From NCBI RefSeq assembly GCF_036320965.1, contig NC_092262.1, positions 1,452,720 to 1,516,719 of the forward strand: a stretch of 64,000 bases of DNA, in the 5' to 3' direction. The position numbers and the translations under genes were made by a program. The DNA is from Panulirus ornatus (Eukaryota > Arthropoda > Malacostraca > Decapoda > Palinuridae). The notes beneath the pieces are model-generated. The model had not been told where the DNA came from. It saw only the letters and a list, made by a program, of their open reading frames with translations, and made no database searches. Below are positions 36,181 to 51,407 of this stretch, one piece after another. Numbering within the stretch: the stretch's first letter is position 1; every line of letters begins with the position of its first letter.

Positions 36181-37144
36181 CGTATCATAAACATATTATG
36201 TGGGCAAAATGGGGAACAGTTTACAAATATCATCAACGATAAAGCTATCCAATTTGTTATAAACCTTCAGTAATATTAAGGTTATAATCTTTTGTGCATT
36301 GAATAATAGAAGATTCTATGATATTTTTGCTGGTACTTAGGTTAGAGTTAATAACTGAGATGGCATTACTCCAATCTATACAATAATCATTGTTTTTAAC
36401 GTGATTAAACAAGGCTTTTGATTCTTGTCCTGTTCGTATGCTGTATTTATGCTGCTTAAGTCTAACAGAAAGGTCCTTACTAGTCTGCTCAACATAAAAC
36501 ATCACAGTTTCCACATGGCACTTTATAAACGCATCCAGCTGAAATTTATGGTGAGTTCCTAATTAAGATAATCCTTATAGTATCATTGTTGCTGAATGCA
36601 TTTTTAACTTTAAAGGACTTGAGCAAGATGGGATATTCAGCAAAATTATAATTAGAAGGGAGAAGTAAAAGGTTCTTGGTGGAAAGGGGAGGTTTCGGTT
36701 AAACTCCATAAAATGATTTCTTTGGTAACTTAGAGGATTTATGAATGAAAGATCTAGGATATTTTAACTTGGATCCAATACACTATATCTTCTCATACTC
36801 ATCATTAATAAAGTCTGGACTGAAAATACTTAATGTCCCAAGGAACATGAACTGGAATGATGATAATTTAACGTTGTCATGTTTAGCTGAGTAATAATGG
36901 ATATATGAGGTAGGTTTTCTTTATATGGCATACTAAAACGTGTTTCCATCCCTATGGATCGCGCAATCTAAAATTGGTGACATACCATTATTTTCATTTT
37001 CTACAGCTATTTTGATGGAAGGTACTTAATTTCTAAGGAAGGGAGGAAGGGGAGAAAAGTTTGTAAATTTTCATTTATTGGCCCAACATAACGAACATCA
37101 TCTACATACCTCAACCAAGTTCCAATACCTTCTAATCCAATTTG
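36181..37144 (-). mobile_element. Penelope-like element remnant (RT end and GIY-YIG endonuclease)
   Basis: The minus frame at 37,060-37,140 encodes GTWLRYVDDVRYVGP, with YVDD as the RT active site. After a stretch with stops (SFQFMFLGTLSIFSPDFIND, KYPRSFIHKSSKLPKKSFYG) comes the endonuclease at 36,257-36,514: FYVEQTSKDLSVRLKQHKYS and then ALFNHVKNNDYCIDWSNA. The family's YxGxT has E for G here. The order RT then endonuclease is that of Penelope-like elements. Multiple stops, inactive. Confidence 0.78.
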
Positions 37145-38514
37145 GTTTAGGTCCAGGTCGCACAAACCTTTACATGGTTTACCCCAGGCGCTTCACGTGC
37201 CCTGGTTCAGTCCATTGACAGCACGACGTCTCCGGTATACCTCATCGTTCCAATTCACTCTATTCCTTGCACGCCTTTCAACCTCCTGTATGTTCAGGTC
37301 TTGGTCCCTCAAAATCTTCTTCACTCCATCCTTCCACCTGCAATTTCGTCTTCCGTTTCTCCTCGTCCACTTCACCTCTGACACTTATATCGTCTTACTT
37401 AGTCTTTCCTCACTCATTTTCTCCACACGTCCAAAACATTTTAATACACAATTTTCTGCTCTCTCAACCACACTATATTTTCACATATCTCTCTTATCCT
37501 TTCATTACTTATTCGATCAAACCACCCCACATCACATATTGTCCTCAAGCATTTCATTTCCAACACATCCCCCTTAATTCGTACAAAGCTAACTATAACC
37601 CATGCCTCGCAACCATATAACATTGTTGGACCTATTATTCCTTCATGCATACCAATTTTTGGTCTTTCAGATAACGTTCTCTCCCTCCACACATTCTTCA
37701 TCGCTCCCAGAACCTTCGTCCCCTCCCCCACTGTCTGACTCACTTCCGTTTCCATGGCTCCATCCGCTGCTAAGCCCACTCCCAGATATCTAAAACACTT
37801 CACTTCCATGAATTTTTCTCCCTGCAAATTCACCTCCCAATTAACTTGTCCCTCAACCCTACTGAACCTAATAACTTACTTCTTTTTCTCATTCACTCTT
37901 AACTTTCTCCTTTCATACACTTTTCTAAACTCAGTCCCCATCCACTGCAGTTTCTCACCCGAATCAGCCCCAAGAGCTGAATCAACGGCGAACAACAAAT
38001 TACTCACTTCTTAGTCCCTCTCATCCCTAACAGACTGCATACTCACCCCTCCCTCCAAAACTCTTGCATTTACCTCTCTAACATCTCCATTCATAAACAA
38101 ATTAAACAACCATGGGGACATCACACACCCCCGGCTGCAAACTGATATTCACTGGGAACCAATCACTCTCCTCTCTCCCTACTCGTACACATGCCTTACA
38201 TCCTTAGTAAAAACATTACACTGCTTTTAGCAACTTACCTCCCACACCGTGTACTCTTAAACCCTTCCATAAAGCATCTCTATCACCCTTATCATATGCC
38301 TTCTCCAGATCCATAAATGCTACATAAAAATCCATCTGTTTTTCTAAATATCTCTCACATGAATTCTTCAAAGCAAACACCTGATCCACATACCTACCAA
38401 TTCTGAAACCACACTGCATTTCCCGTATCTGATGCTATGTACATGCCTTCACCCTCTCAATCAATACCCTTCCATATAATTTCTAAGGAATACGCAACAA
38501 ACTTGTGCTTCTGT
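37145..38514 (-). mobile_element. Older RTE-like LINE fragment
   Basis: Diverged relative of the main family (about 15-20% different by eye): [45 protein letters not shown] and FYVAFMDLEKAYDKGDRDAL, with many breaks. The 3' border is in the 3' UTR, directly against the Penelope remnant. Confidence 0.82.
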
Positions 38515-39545
38515 TGTAAATGTAGGTAAAAGCAAGAATTTTAGAGAGAGCAGCAAACATGAAATATGTTGTGGATGAAAGGGCCTGGGAAGTGAGTTAG
38601 TTATTGTTCTCTGTTGCTACATATGTCGTGGCCGATTCATGTGAGAGAGTGGGGACGTCGGTGACCGAGTTTGGAAAAGTATGTTAAAGGAGAAAGTTGA
38701 GAGTATATGCGAATAAGAGCAGCGTTATTAGGCTCAGTAGGGTTGAGGGACAAGTTTATTGGGATGTAAGTTTGAATGGAGAAAAATTGGAGGAAGTGAA
38801 GAGTTTTATATTCTTCGGAGTTGAATTAGCGGCGGATGGAACCATGAAGCGGAAATAAGTCATAGGGTGGAGGAATGGGCAAAGGTTCTGAGAGCTATGA
38901 AAAATGTGTGGAAGGAGAGAACTTTGTCTTGGAGACCAAAAATGGGTATGTTTGAAGGAATACTAGTTTCAACAATGTTATATGGTTGCAAAACATTGGC
39001 TATAAATGTGGTTGGTTGTACGGAGGAGGGTGGATGTGTTGGAAATGAAATGTTTGAGGAAAATATTTGGTTTGAAGTGGTTTGATCGAGTAAGTAATGT
39101 AAGGGTAAGAGAGATGTGTGGATGTAAAAAGAGTATGTTAGAGAGAGCAAAATAGGATATGTTGAAATGGTTTCGACATATGGAGCGAATGAGTGAGAAA
39201 AAATTGACAAAGAGTATATATGTGTCAGAGGTGGAGGGAACAAGGAAAAGAGGAAGACGAAATAGGAGGTGGAACGATGGAGTGAAAAAGATTTCGAGCG
39301 ATCGGGGCCTGACCATACAGGAGGGTGAGTGACGTGCAAGGAATAGAGTGAATTGGAAAGATGTGGTATACCGTGGTCAACGTACTGTCAAGATTATGAA
39401 TCAGGGTATGTGATGCGTTTCTAATACATCATGAAAGGACTGTGGGGCCTGGATGTGGCTAGGGAACCGTGGTTTCGGTGCATTACACATGACTGCTAGA
39501 GACTGAGTGTGAGCAAATGAGGCCTTTTTGTCTATATTCCTGGCG
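38515..39545 (+). mobile_element. Older RTE-like LINE 3' fragment
   Basis: Diverged plus-strand copy from the region before the FADD motif (lost) through the C-terminal domain to a 3' UTR ending gcctcgctgaaggagtgtat. Head-to-head with the preceding fragment. All frames broken. Confidence 0.8.
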
Positions 39546-40850
39546 TTGCCTCGCTGAAGGAGTGTATAGCGATGCAAGAGAGAAACTTGAAAGACACTGC
39601 TCTTGATGAAAAAAAGGGGAGACATTGATCCATTAACAACCACGGAGAGAAATCTGCCTGAAAAGAAACTAGATATCATGAAACAAAGTGAAGAAGGGAA
39701 ATCAAAAGATGGAACCTTAGAGATTAGACCTCGATGCCACTCCTTGTTAAAAGCTTTAGATATATCATGGGCAAGTACATATGACTGCCTATCATTTTTC
39801 AGGGATTATAAGCAGACGCGAGTGACATATGAGAATGTATCACCAATTAATCTCGCGTTACGGAAGGCACGTCGATGCTCAGGGAGAAGACTGTGAGATT
39901 CATGATGCGTGAGAATATGGGAGTTTAGGCGGAATTCAAACTTTGGAATGAATATTAGATGTCAAAGAAACAGGATGACCTTTCAAGGGGCTAGAACGGT
40001 CTCTCTTCTTAAAGACGCCATGTACCAGAGAATGCTTCCAAGAAAAAGGACAAATTCTAGTTTTCAATGGAAACGGAACGGACGATCAAGCATAGGTGCA
40101 AGTTCGGAGGCGCACCCATTCAGCAAATTGGGAGGGAAGCCATCAGGTCCATAAGACTTGCTTGTTTCCAGAGTATAAGACGCTTTCCGGATAGTTCCAA
40201 TGCGGATAACGAGGAGAGGCAGAGGTTTGGTAAGAGGATCATTAGGGAGAGAAGGAATTTTAAAGTCATCCAAGGTACAGTTAAGGAAGAAACGAGAAAG
40301 AAAGAGAGTTGCTTTGAGTACCGGAGAGAGCAGGAAAGGCAGAGTTACAGAAGTTGTTAGCAATACCTTTAGCTAAAAACCAGAAATAACTAGCAGTAGA
40401 CGAAGAGGAAAGGGTAACTTACTTCCTCTGAATAAAGGAACACTTTGCTTCAGAGACAACATACTTGCAATGTTTACGTGCAGTGATAAATTTTGCATGG
40501 GTGGTGGAGAAAAACGAGCTTTTCGAAGCCCGATATGACTGATCCCTTGCAAGTAAGATGATGTCACGTCGTCACGGTAGTTTATGTAATCCAAGAAAGA
40601 TGTAAAATATGCAGACTTAGGATAGCAGAGTGGAAATACAGGGTGAAAATGAGAAAGGGCTTAGTGAGAACTTCATTATTCCCCGGAGTCCCAGAAAGAA
40701 GTAATATATTAGGAAAGATGCTAAAGAGATGGTGTTTAACATAACAGAGATTACTAGAACGGCGGCAAATGTTAGTACAGTGAGAGAAAAAAAAGACAAT
40801 CATTAGGAAGAGGAAAGGTTGCGGCACGGGCTGGTACTACTACCGTCTGA
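39546..40850 (-). mobile_element. Jockey-group LINE remnant
   Basis: The minus strand encodes, with stops and shifts, TIRKASYTLETSKSYGPDGF, NGCASELAPMLDRPF, RSSPLKGHPVSLTSNIHSKV, RNARLIGDTFSYVTRVCL, SYVLAHDISKAFNKEWHRGL and SFFSGRFLSVVVNG. Order and motifs follow Jockey-type RTs (GPDGIPP, NYRPISLTS, LDISKAFDxVWH, FLSGRxxxVVVDG). Confidence 0.75.
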
Positions 40851-41419
40851 GACCTCCATCCCATTGGCAGTACACTCTAACGGGAACTCGAAGGTTCTTA
40901 GGGACCATAGATTTGTCGGACTGTATCAGAGTATTTTAAAAACAATAGAAGGCAATATCACTTAAGTGAAGAAAATAAGGGAGATTTGAATAGGCGTATG
41001 TGCTTCTAAGGACATAGAGAGATAGAGAGGAGCTGATAGTAATGATAAGTGAAAATGATGATGATATCAAATGAAATATTTTCTTAATCTTCAAACTAAG
41101 GAACGATTGTCCATCCAGGTAGGGGAACTGTGGTGTATATTTGTATAAAGAACGTCTAGCTCCGAGGTCGTCTTATCTGGCAAAATTATCGGCGAGGCTG
41201 AAGCAGATGTTCATCGCGAAGGTTACAACAGATGTTACTTTGCAATTTTTTTTTTCTTTAATGGGCTTCCCACTAGCCTTACTCTCTGGATACCTGTCTT
41301 CTCGTAGCGGGCAGTTATAAAATGTCTATGAATGTACCCCGAAGAGAGAGCATTCTCCAAGTGCACCCTGACTGGTCTAAAACAGCAGAGTACCAATACC
41401 AAAACACCCTAACACGTCC
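40851..41419. other. Unassigned, perhaps eroded Jockey 5' part
   Basis: No clear motif on either strand. A T-run with low complexity lies at 41,250. Confidence 0.35.
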
Positions 41420-41600
41420 GTAAACCTTAGTAACTACTAACAAAGTATAACATCTCTTGTTAAACAATGAAATATCAATAACAAGGCTCCCTGTCCCTTG
41501 TTAACCAAAACATCCCAATAACAAATCACACTACCGCGTGTTAAATCATGAAATGCCACTAACAATGTACACGTGTCAGCTCTAAAGCAAAGTACACGAC
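41420..41600. repeat. Small decayed minisatellite, about 43-bp period
   Basis: Four units with cttgttaaacaatgaaatat and ccaataacaa. Confidence 0.65.
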
Positions 41601-41843
41601 TAACATAAGCACCATGGTTTGGGTAAACCAGATAAAATATTATTTTTTTTTTATTATACTTTGTCGCTGTCTCCCGCGTTTGCGAGGTAGCGCAAGGAAA
41701 CAGACGAAAGAAATGGCCCAACCCCCCCCCCGCATACACATGTATATACATACGTCCACACACGCAAATATACATACCTACACAGCTTTCCATAGTTTAC
41801 CCCAGACGCTTCACATGCCTTGATTCAATCCACTGACAGCACG

Positions 41844-42695
41844 TCAACCCCGGTATACCACATCGCTCCAATTCACTCTATTCCTTGCCCTCCTTTCACC
41901 CTCCTGCATGTTCAGGCCCCGATCACACAAAATCTTTTTCACTCCATCTTTCCACCTCCAATTTGGTCTCCCTCTTCTCCTCTTTCCCTCCACCTCCGAC
42001 ACATATATCCTCTTGGTCAATCTTTCCTCACTCATTCTCTCCATGTGCCCAAACCACTTCAAAATACCCTCTTCTGCTCTCTCAACCACGCTCTTTTTAT
42101 TTCCACACATCTCTCTTACCCTTACGTTACTCACTCGATCAAACCACCTCACACCACACATTGTCCTCAAACATCTCATTTCCAGCACATCCATCCTCCT
42201 GCGCACAACTCTATCCATAGCCCACGCCTCGCGACCATACAACATTGTTGGAACCACTATTCCTTCAAACATACCCATTTTTGCTTTCCGAGATAATGTT
42301 CTCGACTTCCACACATTCTTCAACGCTCCCAGAACTTTCGCTCCCTCCCCCACCCTATGATCCACTTCCGCTGCCAGATCCACTCCCAGATATCTAAAAC
42401 ACTTCACTTCCTCCAGTTTTTCTCCATTCAAACTCACCTCCCAATTGAATTGACCCTCAACCCTACTGTACCTAATAACCTTGCTCTTATTCACATTTAC
42501 TCTTAACTTTCTTCTTCCACACACTTTACCAAACTCAGTCACCAGCTTCTGCAGTTTCTCACATGAATCAGCCACCAGCGCTGTATCATCAGCGAACAAC
42601 AACTGACTCACTTCCCAAGCTCTCTCATCCCCAACAGACTTCATACTTGCCCCGTCTTTCCAAAACTCTTGCATTTGCCTCCCTAACAACCCCAT
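41844..42695 (-). pseudogene. LINE RT end and C-terminal domain (283 codons)
   Basis: Contains LLFADDTALVADSC, the catalytic FADD, then YLGVDLAAEVDHRV with four residues deleted, [13 protein letters not shown] (C to R), WFGHMERM and [14 protein letters not shown]. The upstream frame is offset around 42,650. Confidence 0.8.
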
Positions 42696-43518
42696 CCATA
42701 AACAAATTAAACAACCATGGAGACATCACACACCCCTGCCGCAAACCTACATTCACTGAGAACCAATCACTTTCCTCTCTTCCTACACGTACACATGCCT
42801 TACATCCTCGATAAAAACTTTTCACTGCTTCTAACAACTTTCCTCCCACACCATATATTCTTAATACCTTCCACAGAGCATCTCTATCAACTCTATCATA
42901 TGCCTTCTCCAGATCCATAAATGCTACATACAAATCCATTTGCTTTTCTAAGTATTTCTCACATACATTCTTCAAAGCAAACACCTGATCCACACATCCT
43001 CTACCACTTCTGAAACCACACTGCTCTTCCCCAATCTGATGCTCTGTACATGCCTTCACCCTCTCAATCAATACCCTCCCATATAATTTACCAGGAATAC
43101 TCAACAAACTTATACCTCTGTAATTTGAGCACTCACTCTTATCCCCTTTGCCTTTGTACAATGGCACTATGCACGCATTCCGCCAATCCTCAGGCACCTC
43201 ACCATGAGTCATACATACATTAAATAACCTTACCAGCCAGTCAACAATACAGCCACCCCCTTTTTTAATAAATTCCACTGCAATACCATCCAAAACTGCT
43301 GCCTTGCCGGCTTTCATCTTCCGCAAAGCTTTCACTACCTCTTCTCTGTTTACCACATCATTTTCCCTAACCCTCTCACTTTGCACACCACCTCGACCAA
43401 AACACCCTATATCTGCCACTCTATCATCAAACACATTCAACAAACCTTCAAAATACTCACTCCATCTCCTTCTCACATCACCACTACTTGTTTTCACCTC
43501 CCCATTTGCGCCCTTCAC
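42625..43518 (-). pseudogene. LINE RT, front part (297 codons)
   Basis: Includes [12 protein letters not shown] (G to V), [43 protein letters not shown] and GLRQGCVMSPWLFNLFMDG. It leaves the frame shortly before the FADD motif. Confidence 0.82.
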
Positions 43519-43665
43519 TGAAGTTCACATTTGCTCCCTTGTCTTACGCACTTTATTTACCTCCTTCCAGAACATCTTTTTATTCTCACTAAAATTTAAT
43601 GATACTCTCTCACCCCAACTCTCATTTGCCCTTTTTTTCACCTCTTGCACCTTTCTCTTGACCTC

Positions 43666-44469
43666 CTATCTCTTTCTTTTATACATCTCCCACTCAATTG
43701 TATTTTTTCCCTGCAAACATCGTCCAAATGCCTCTCTCTTCTCTTTCACTAACACTCCTACTTCTTCATCCCACCACTCACTCCCCTTTCTAATCAACCC
43801 ACCTCCCACTCTTCTCATGCCACAAGCATCTTTTGCGCAATCCATCACTGATTCCCTAAATACATCCCATTCCTCCCCCACTCCCCTTACTTCCATTGTT
43901 CTCACCTTTTTCCATTCTGTACTCAGTCTCTCGTGGTACTTCCTCACACAGGTCTCCTTCCCAAGATCACTTACTCTCACCACCCTCTTCACCCCAACAT
44001 TCACTCTTCTCTTCTGAAAACCCATACAAATCTTCACCTTAGCCTCCACAAGATAATGATAAGACATCCCTCTAGTTGCACCTCTCAGCACATTAACATC
44101 CAAAAGTCTCTCTTTCGCACGCCTGTCAATTAACACGTAATCCAATAACGCTCTCTGGCCATCTCTCCTACTTACATAAGTATACTTATGTATATCTCGC
44201 TTTTTAAACCAGGTATTCCCAATCACCAGTCCTTTTTCAGCACATAAATCTACAAGCTCCTCACCATTTCCATTTACAACACTGAACACCCCATGTATAC
44301 CAATTATTCCCTCAACTGCCACATTACTCACCTTTGCATTCAAATCACCCATCACTATAACCCGGTCTCGTGCATCAAAACCACTAACACACTCATTCAG
44401 CTGCTCCCAAAACACTTGCCTCTCATGATCTTTCTTCTCATGCCTGGGTGCATATACACCAATAATCAC
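43666..44469 (-). pseudogene. LINE apurinic-type endonuclease and linker (267 codons)
   Basis: Carries VIIG-type start IIGVYAPRHEKKD, GDLNAKVS (residues 41-48, metal-binding N and D of the exonuclease-endonuclease-phosphatase fold), [37 protein letters not shown] and YHYLVEAKVKI (family S/DH replaced by YH). The enzyme nicks target DNA in target-primed reverse transcription. The frame ends at a TAG after KRKR. Confidence 0.82.
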
Positions 44470-44942
44470 CCACCTCTCTCCATCAACTTTCAGTTTTACC
44501 CGTATTAATCGAGAATTTACTTTCTTACATTCTCACATACTCCCACAACTCCTGTTTCAGGAGTATTGCTACTCCTTCCCTTGCTCTTGTCCTCTCACTA
44601 ACCCCTGACTTTACTCCCCAGACATTCCCAAACCACTCTTCCCCTTTACCTTGAGCTTCGTTTCACTCAGAGCCAAAACATCCAGGTTCCTTTCCTCAAA
44701 CATACTACTTATCTCTCCTTTTTTCACATCTTGGTTACATCCACACACATTTAGGCACCCCACTCTGAGCCTTCAAAGAGGGTGAGAACTCCCCGCGTGA
44801 CTCCTTCTTCTGTTTCCCATTTTAGAAAGTTGATACAAGGAGGGGAGGATTTCTGGCCCCCCGCTCCCGTCCCCTCTAGTCGCTTTCTACGACACGCGAG
44901 GAATACGTTGGAAGTATTCTTTCACCACTATCCCCAGGGATA

Positions 44943-45060
44943 ATATACATATATATATACATATACACATACACACACATACACATACATACGCACATAT
45001 ACACACACACACACACACACTTACATATATATACATATGAAAAATGTAAGAAACAATTTA
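44943..45060. repeat. (TATACA)n/(CA)n microsatellite
   Basis: Mixed TA/CA repeat directly at the 5' border of the LINE. Confidence 0.9.
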
Positions 45061-45945
<885 letters not shown>

Positions 45946-45979
45946 TATATATATATATAAATATATATATTTTTTTTCT
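45946..45979. repeat. (TA)n followed by a T-run
   Basis: Short TA tract and T-rich junction to the next LINE tail. Confidence 0.85.
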
Positions 45980-46100
45980 TTTTTTTTTTTTTGCTTTGTC
46001 GCTGTCTCCCGCGTTTGCGAGGTAGCGCAAGGAAACAGAAGAAAGAAATGGCCAAACCCACCCCCATACACATGCCTTGATTCAATCCACTGACAGCACG

Positions 46101-47510
46101 TCAACCCCGGTATACCACATCGCTCCAATTCACTCTATTCTTTGCCCTCCTTTCACCCTCCTGCATGTTCAGGCCCCGATCACACAAAATCTTTTTCACT
46201 CCATCTTTCCACATCCAATTTGGTCTCCCTCTTCTCCTCGTTCCCTCCACCTCCGACACATATATCCTCTTGGTCAATCTTTCCTCACTCATTCTCTCCA
46301 TGTGACCAAACAATTTCAAAACACCCTCTTCTGCTCTCTCAACCACGCTCTTTTTATTTCCACACATCTCTCTTACCCTTACGTTACTTACTCGATCAAA
46401 CCACCTCACACCACACACTGTCCTCAAACATCTCATTTCCAGCACATCCATCCTCTTGCGCACAACTCTATCCATAGTCCACGCCTCGCAACCATACAAC
46501 ATTGTTGGAACGACTATTCCTTCAAACATATCCATTTTTGCTTTCCGAGATAATGTTCTCGACTTCCACACATTCTTCAAGGCTCCCAGAATTTTCGCCC
46601 CCTCCCCCACCCTATGATCCACTTCCGCTTCCATGGTTCCATCCGCTGCCAGATCCACTCCCAGATATCTGAAACACTTCACTTCCTCCAGTTTTTCTCC
46701 ATTCAAACTCACCTCCCAATTGAATTGACCCTCAACCCTACTGTACCTAATAACCTTGCTCTTATTCACATTTACTCTTAACTTTCTTCTTTCACACACT
46801 TTACCAAACTCAGTCACCAGCTTCTGCAGTTTCTCACATGAATCAACCACCAGCGCTGTATCATCAGCGAACAACAACTGACTCACTTCCCAAGCTCTCT
46901 CATCCCCAACAGACTTCATACTTGCCCGTCTTTCCGAAACTCTTGCATTCACATCCCTAACAACCCCATCCATAAACAAATTAAACAACCATGGAGACAT
47001 CACACACCCCTGCCGCAAACCTACATTCACTGAGAACCAATCACTCTCCTCTTTTCCTACACGTACACATGCCTTACATCCTCGATAAAAACTTTTCACT
47101 GCTTCTAACAACTTGCCTCCCACACCATATATTCTTAATACCTTCCACACAGCATCTCTATCAACTCTATCATATGCCTTCTCCAGATCCATAAATGCTA
47201 CATACAAATCTATTTGCTTTTCTAAGTATTTCTCACATACATTCTTCAAAGCAAACACCTGATCCACACATCCTCTACCACTTCTGAAACCGCACTGCTC
47301 TTCCCCAATCTGATGCTCTGTACATGCCTTCACCCTCTCAATCAATACCCTCCCATATAATTTGCCAGGAATACTCAACAAACTTATACCTCTGTAATTT
47401 GAGCACTCACTCTTATCCCCTTTGCCTTTGTACAATGGCACTATGCACGCATTCCGCCAATCCTCAGGCACCTCACCATCAGTCATACATACATTAAATA
47501 ACCTTACCAA
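46101..47510 (-). CDS. LINE reverse transcriptase, downstream open part (469 codons)
   Basis: Opens at [20 protein letters not shown] and includes [71 protein letters not shown] (catalytic FADD) and the complete C-terminal domain. It is separated from the upstream frame only by the TAA at 47,538-47,540, where most copies have AAA. Without that stop the frame would be about 737 codons. This is one of the best preserved RT copies here; no endonuclease. Confidence 0.85.
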   Translation of the reverse strand: MVRLFNVCMTDGEVPEDWRNACIVPLYKGKGDKSECSNYRGISLLSIPGKLYGRVLIERVKACTEHQIGEEQCGFRSGRGCVDQVFALKNVCEKYLEKQIDLYVAFMDLEKAYDRVDRDAVWKVLRIYGVGGKLLEAVKSFYRGCKACVRVGKEESDWFSVNVGLRQGCVMSPWLFNLFMDGVVRDVNARVSERRASMKSVGDERAWEVSQLLFADDTALVVDSCEKLQKLVTEFGKVCERRKLRVNVNKSKVIRYSRVEGQFNWEVSLNGEKLEEVKCFRYLGVDLAADGTMEAEVDHRVGEGAKILGALKNVWKSRTLSRKAKMDMFEGIVVPTMLYGCEAWTMDRVVRKRMDVLEMRCLRTVCGVRWFDRVSNVRVREMCGNKKSVVERAEEGVLKLFGHMERMSEERLTKRIYVSEVEGTRRRGRPNWMWKDGVKKILCDRGLNMQEGERRAKNRVNWSDVVYRG

Positions 47511-47537
47511 CCAGTCAACAATATAGTCACCCCCTTT

Positions 47538-48311
47538 TTAAATAAATTCCACTGCAATACCATCCAAACCTGCTGCCTTGCCGGCTTTCATCTTCCGCAA
47601 AGCTTTTACTACCTCTTCTCTGTTTACCAACTCATTTTCTTTAACCCTCTCACTTTGCACACCACCTCGACCAAAACACCCTATATCTGCCACTCTATCA
47701 TCAAACACATTCAACAAACCTTCAAAATACTCACTCCATCTCCTTCTCACATCACCACTACTTGTTATCACCTCCCCATTTGCGCCCTTCACTGAAGTTC
47801 CCATTTGCTCCCTTGTCTTACGCACTTTATTTACCTCCTTCCAGAACATCTTTTTATTCTCCCTAAAATTTAATGATACTCTCTCACCCCAACTCTCATT
47901 TGCCCTTTTTTTCACCTCTTGCACCTTTCTCTTGACCTCCTGTCTCTTTCTTTTATACGTCTCCCACTCAATTGCATTTTTTCCCTGCAAAAATCGTCCA
48001 AATGCCTCTCTCTTCTCTTTCACTAATACTCTTACTTCTTCATCCCACCACTCACTACCCTTTCTAATCAACCCACCTCCCACTCTTCTCATGCCACAAG
48101 CATCTTTTGCGCAATCCATCACTGATTCCCTAAATACATCCCATTCCTCCCCCACTCCCCTTACTTCCATTGTTCTCACCTTTTTCCATTCTGTACTCAG
48201 TCTCTCGTGGTACTTCCTCACACAAGTCTCCTTCCCAAGCTCACTTACTCTCACCACCCTCTTCACCCCAACATTCACTCTTCTTTTCTGAAAACCCATA
48301 CAAATCTTCAT
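47538..48311 (-). CDS. LINE linker and RT entry (257 codons)
   Basis: From [20 protein letters not shown] through [54 protein letters not shown] and [13 protein letters not shown] to the nonsense codon TAA. In the same frame as the 46,101-47,510 part. Confidence 0.85.
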   Translation of the reverse strand: MKICMGFQKRRVNVGVKRVVRVSELGKETCVRKYHERLSTEWKKVRTMEVRGVGEEWDVFRESVMDCAKDACGMRRVGGGLIRKGSEWWDEEVRVLVKEKREAFGRFLQGKNAIEWETYKRKRQEVKRKVQEVKKRANESWGERVSLNFRENKKMFWKEVNKVRKTREQMGTSVKGANGEVITSSGDVRRRWSEYFEGLLNVFDDRVADIGCFGRGGVQSERVKENELVNREEVVKALRKMKAGKAAGLDGIAVEFI

Positions 48312-51302
<2,991 letters not shown>

Positions 51303-51309
51303 ATGTATA

Positions 51310-51403
<94 letters not shown>
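51303..51403. repeat. (TA)n microsatellite, head-to-head junction
   Basis: TA tract between a minus and a plus LINE that both break within the endonuclease region. Confidence 0.96.

Positions 51404-51407
<4 letters not shown>

Larger units (their letters stand above)
41650..44942 (-). mobile_element. Near full-length RTE-like LINE
   Basis: The best example of the whole element, about 3.3 kb. The 5' end (44,942) starts tccctggggatag and shares the head of the short elements; then comes the 5' UTR with gcgtgtcgtagaaagcgact, the endonuclease start (NLDVLALSETKLK, frame-broken), the endonuclease, linker, RT, C-terminal domain and short-form 3' UTR ending cgacaaagtataata. Frames: 43,666-44,469; 42,625-43,518; 41,844-42,695. 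A handful of single-base changes separate them. A 12-base deletion (loss of DGTM) marks this copy: YLGVDLAAEVDHR. Confidence 0.93.
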
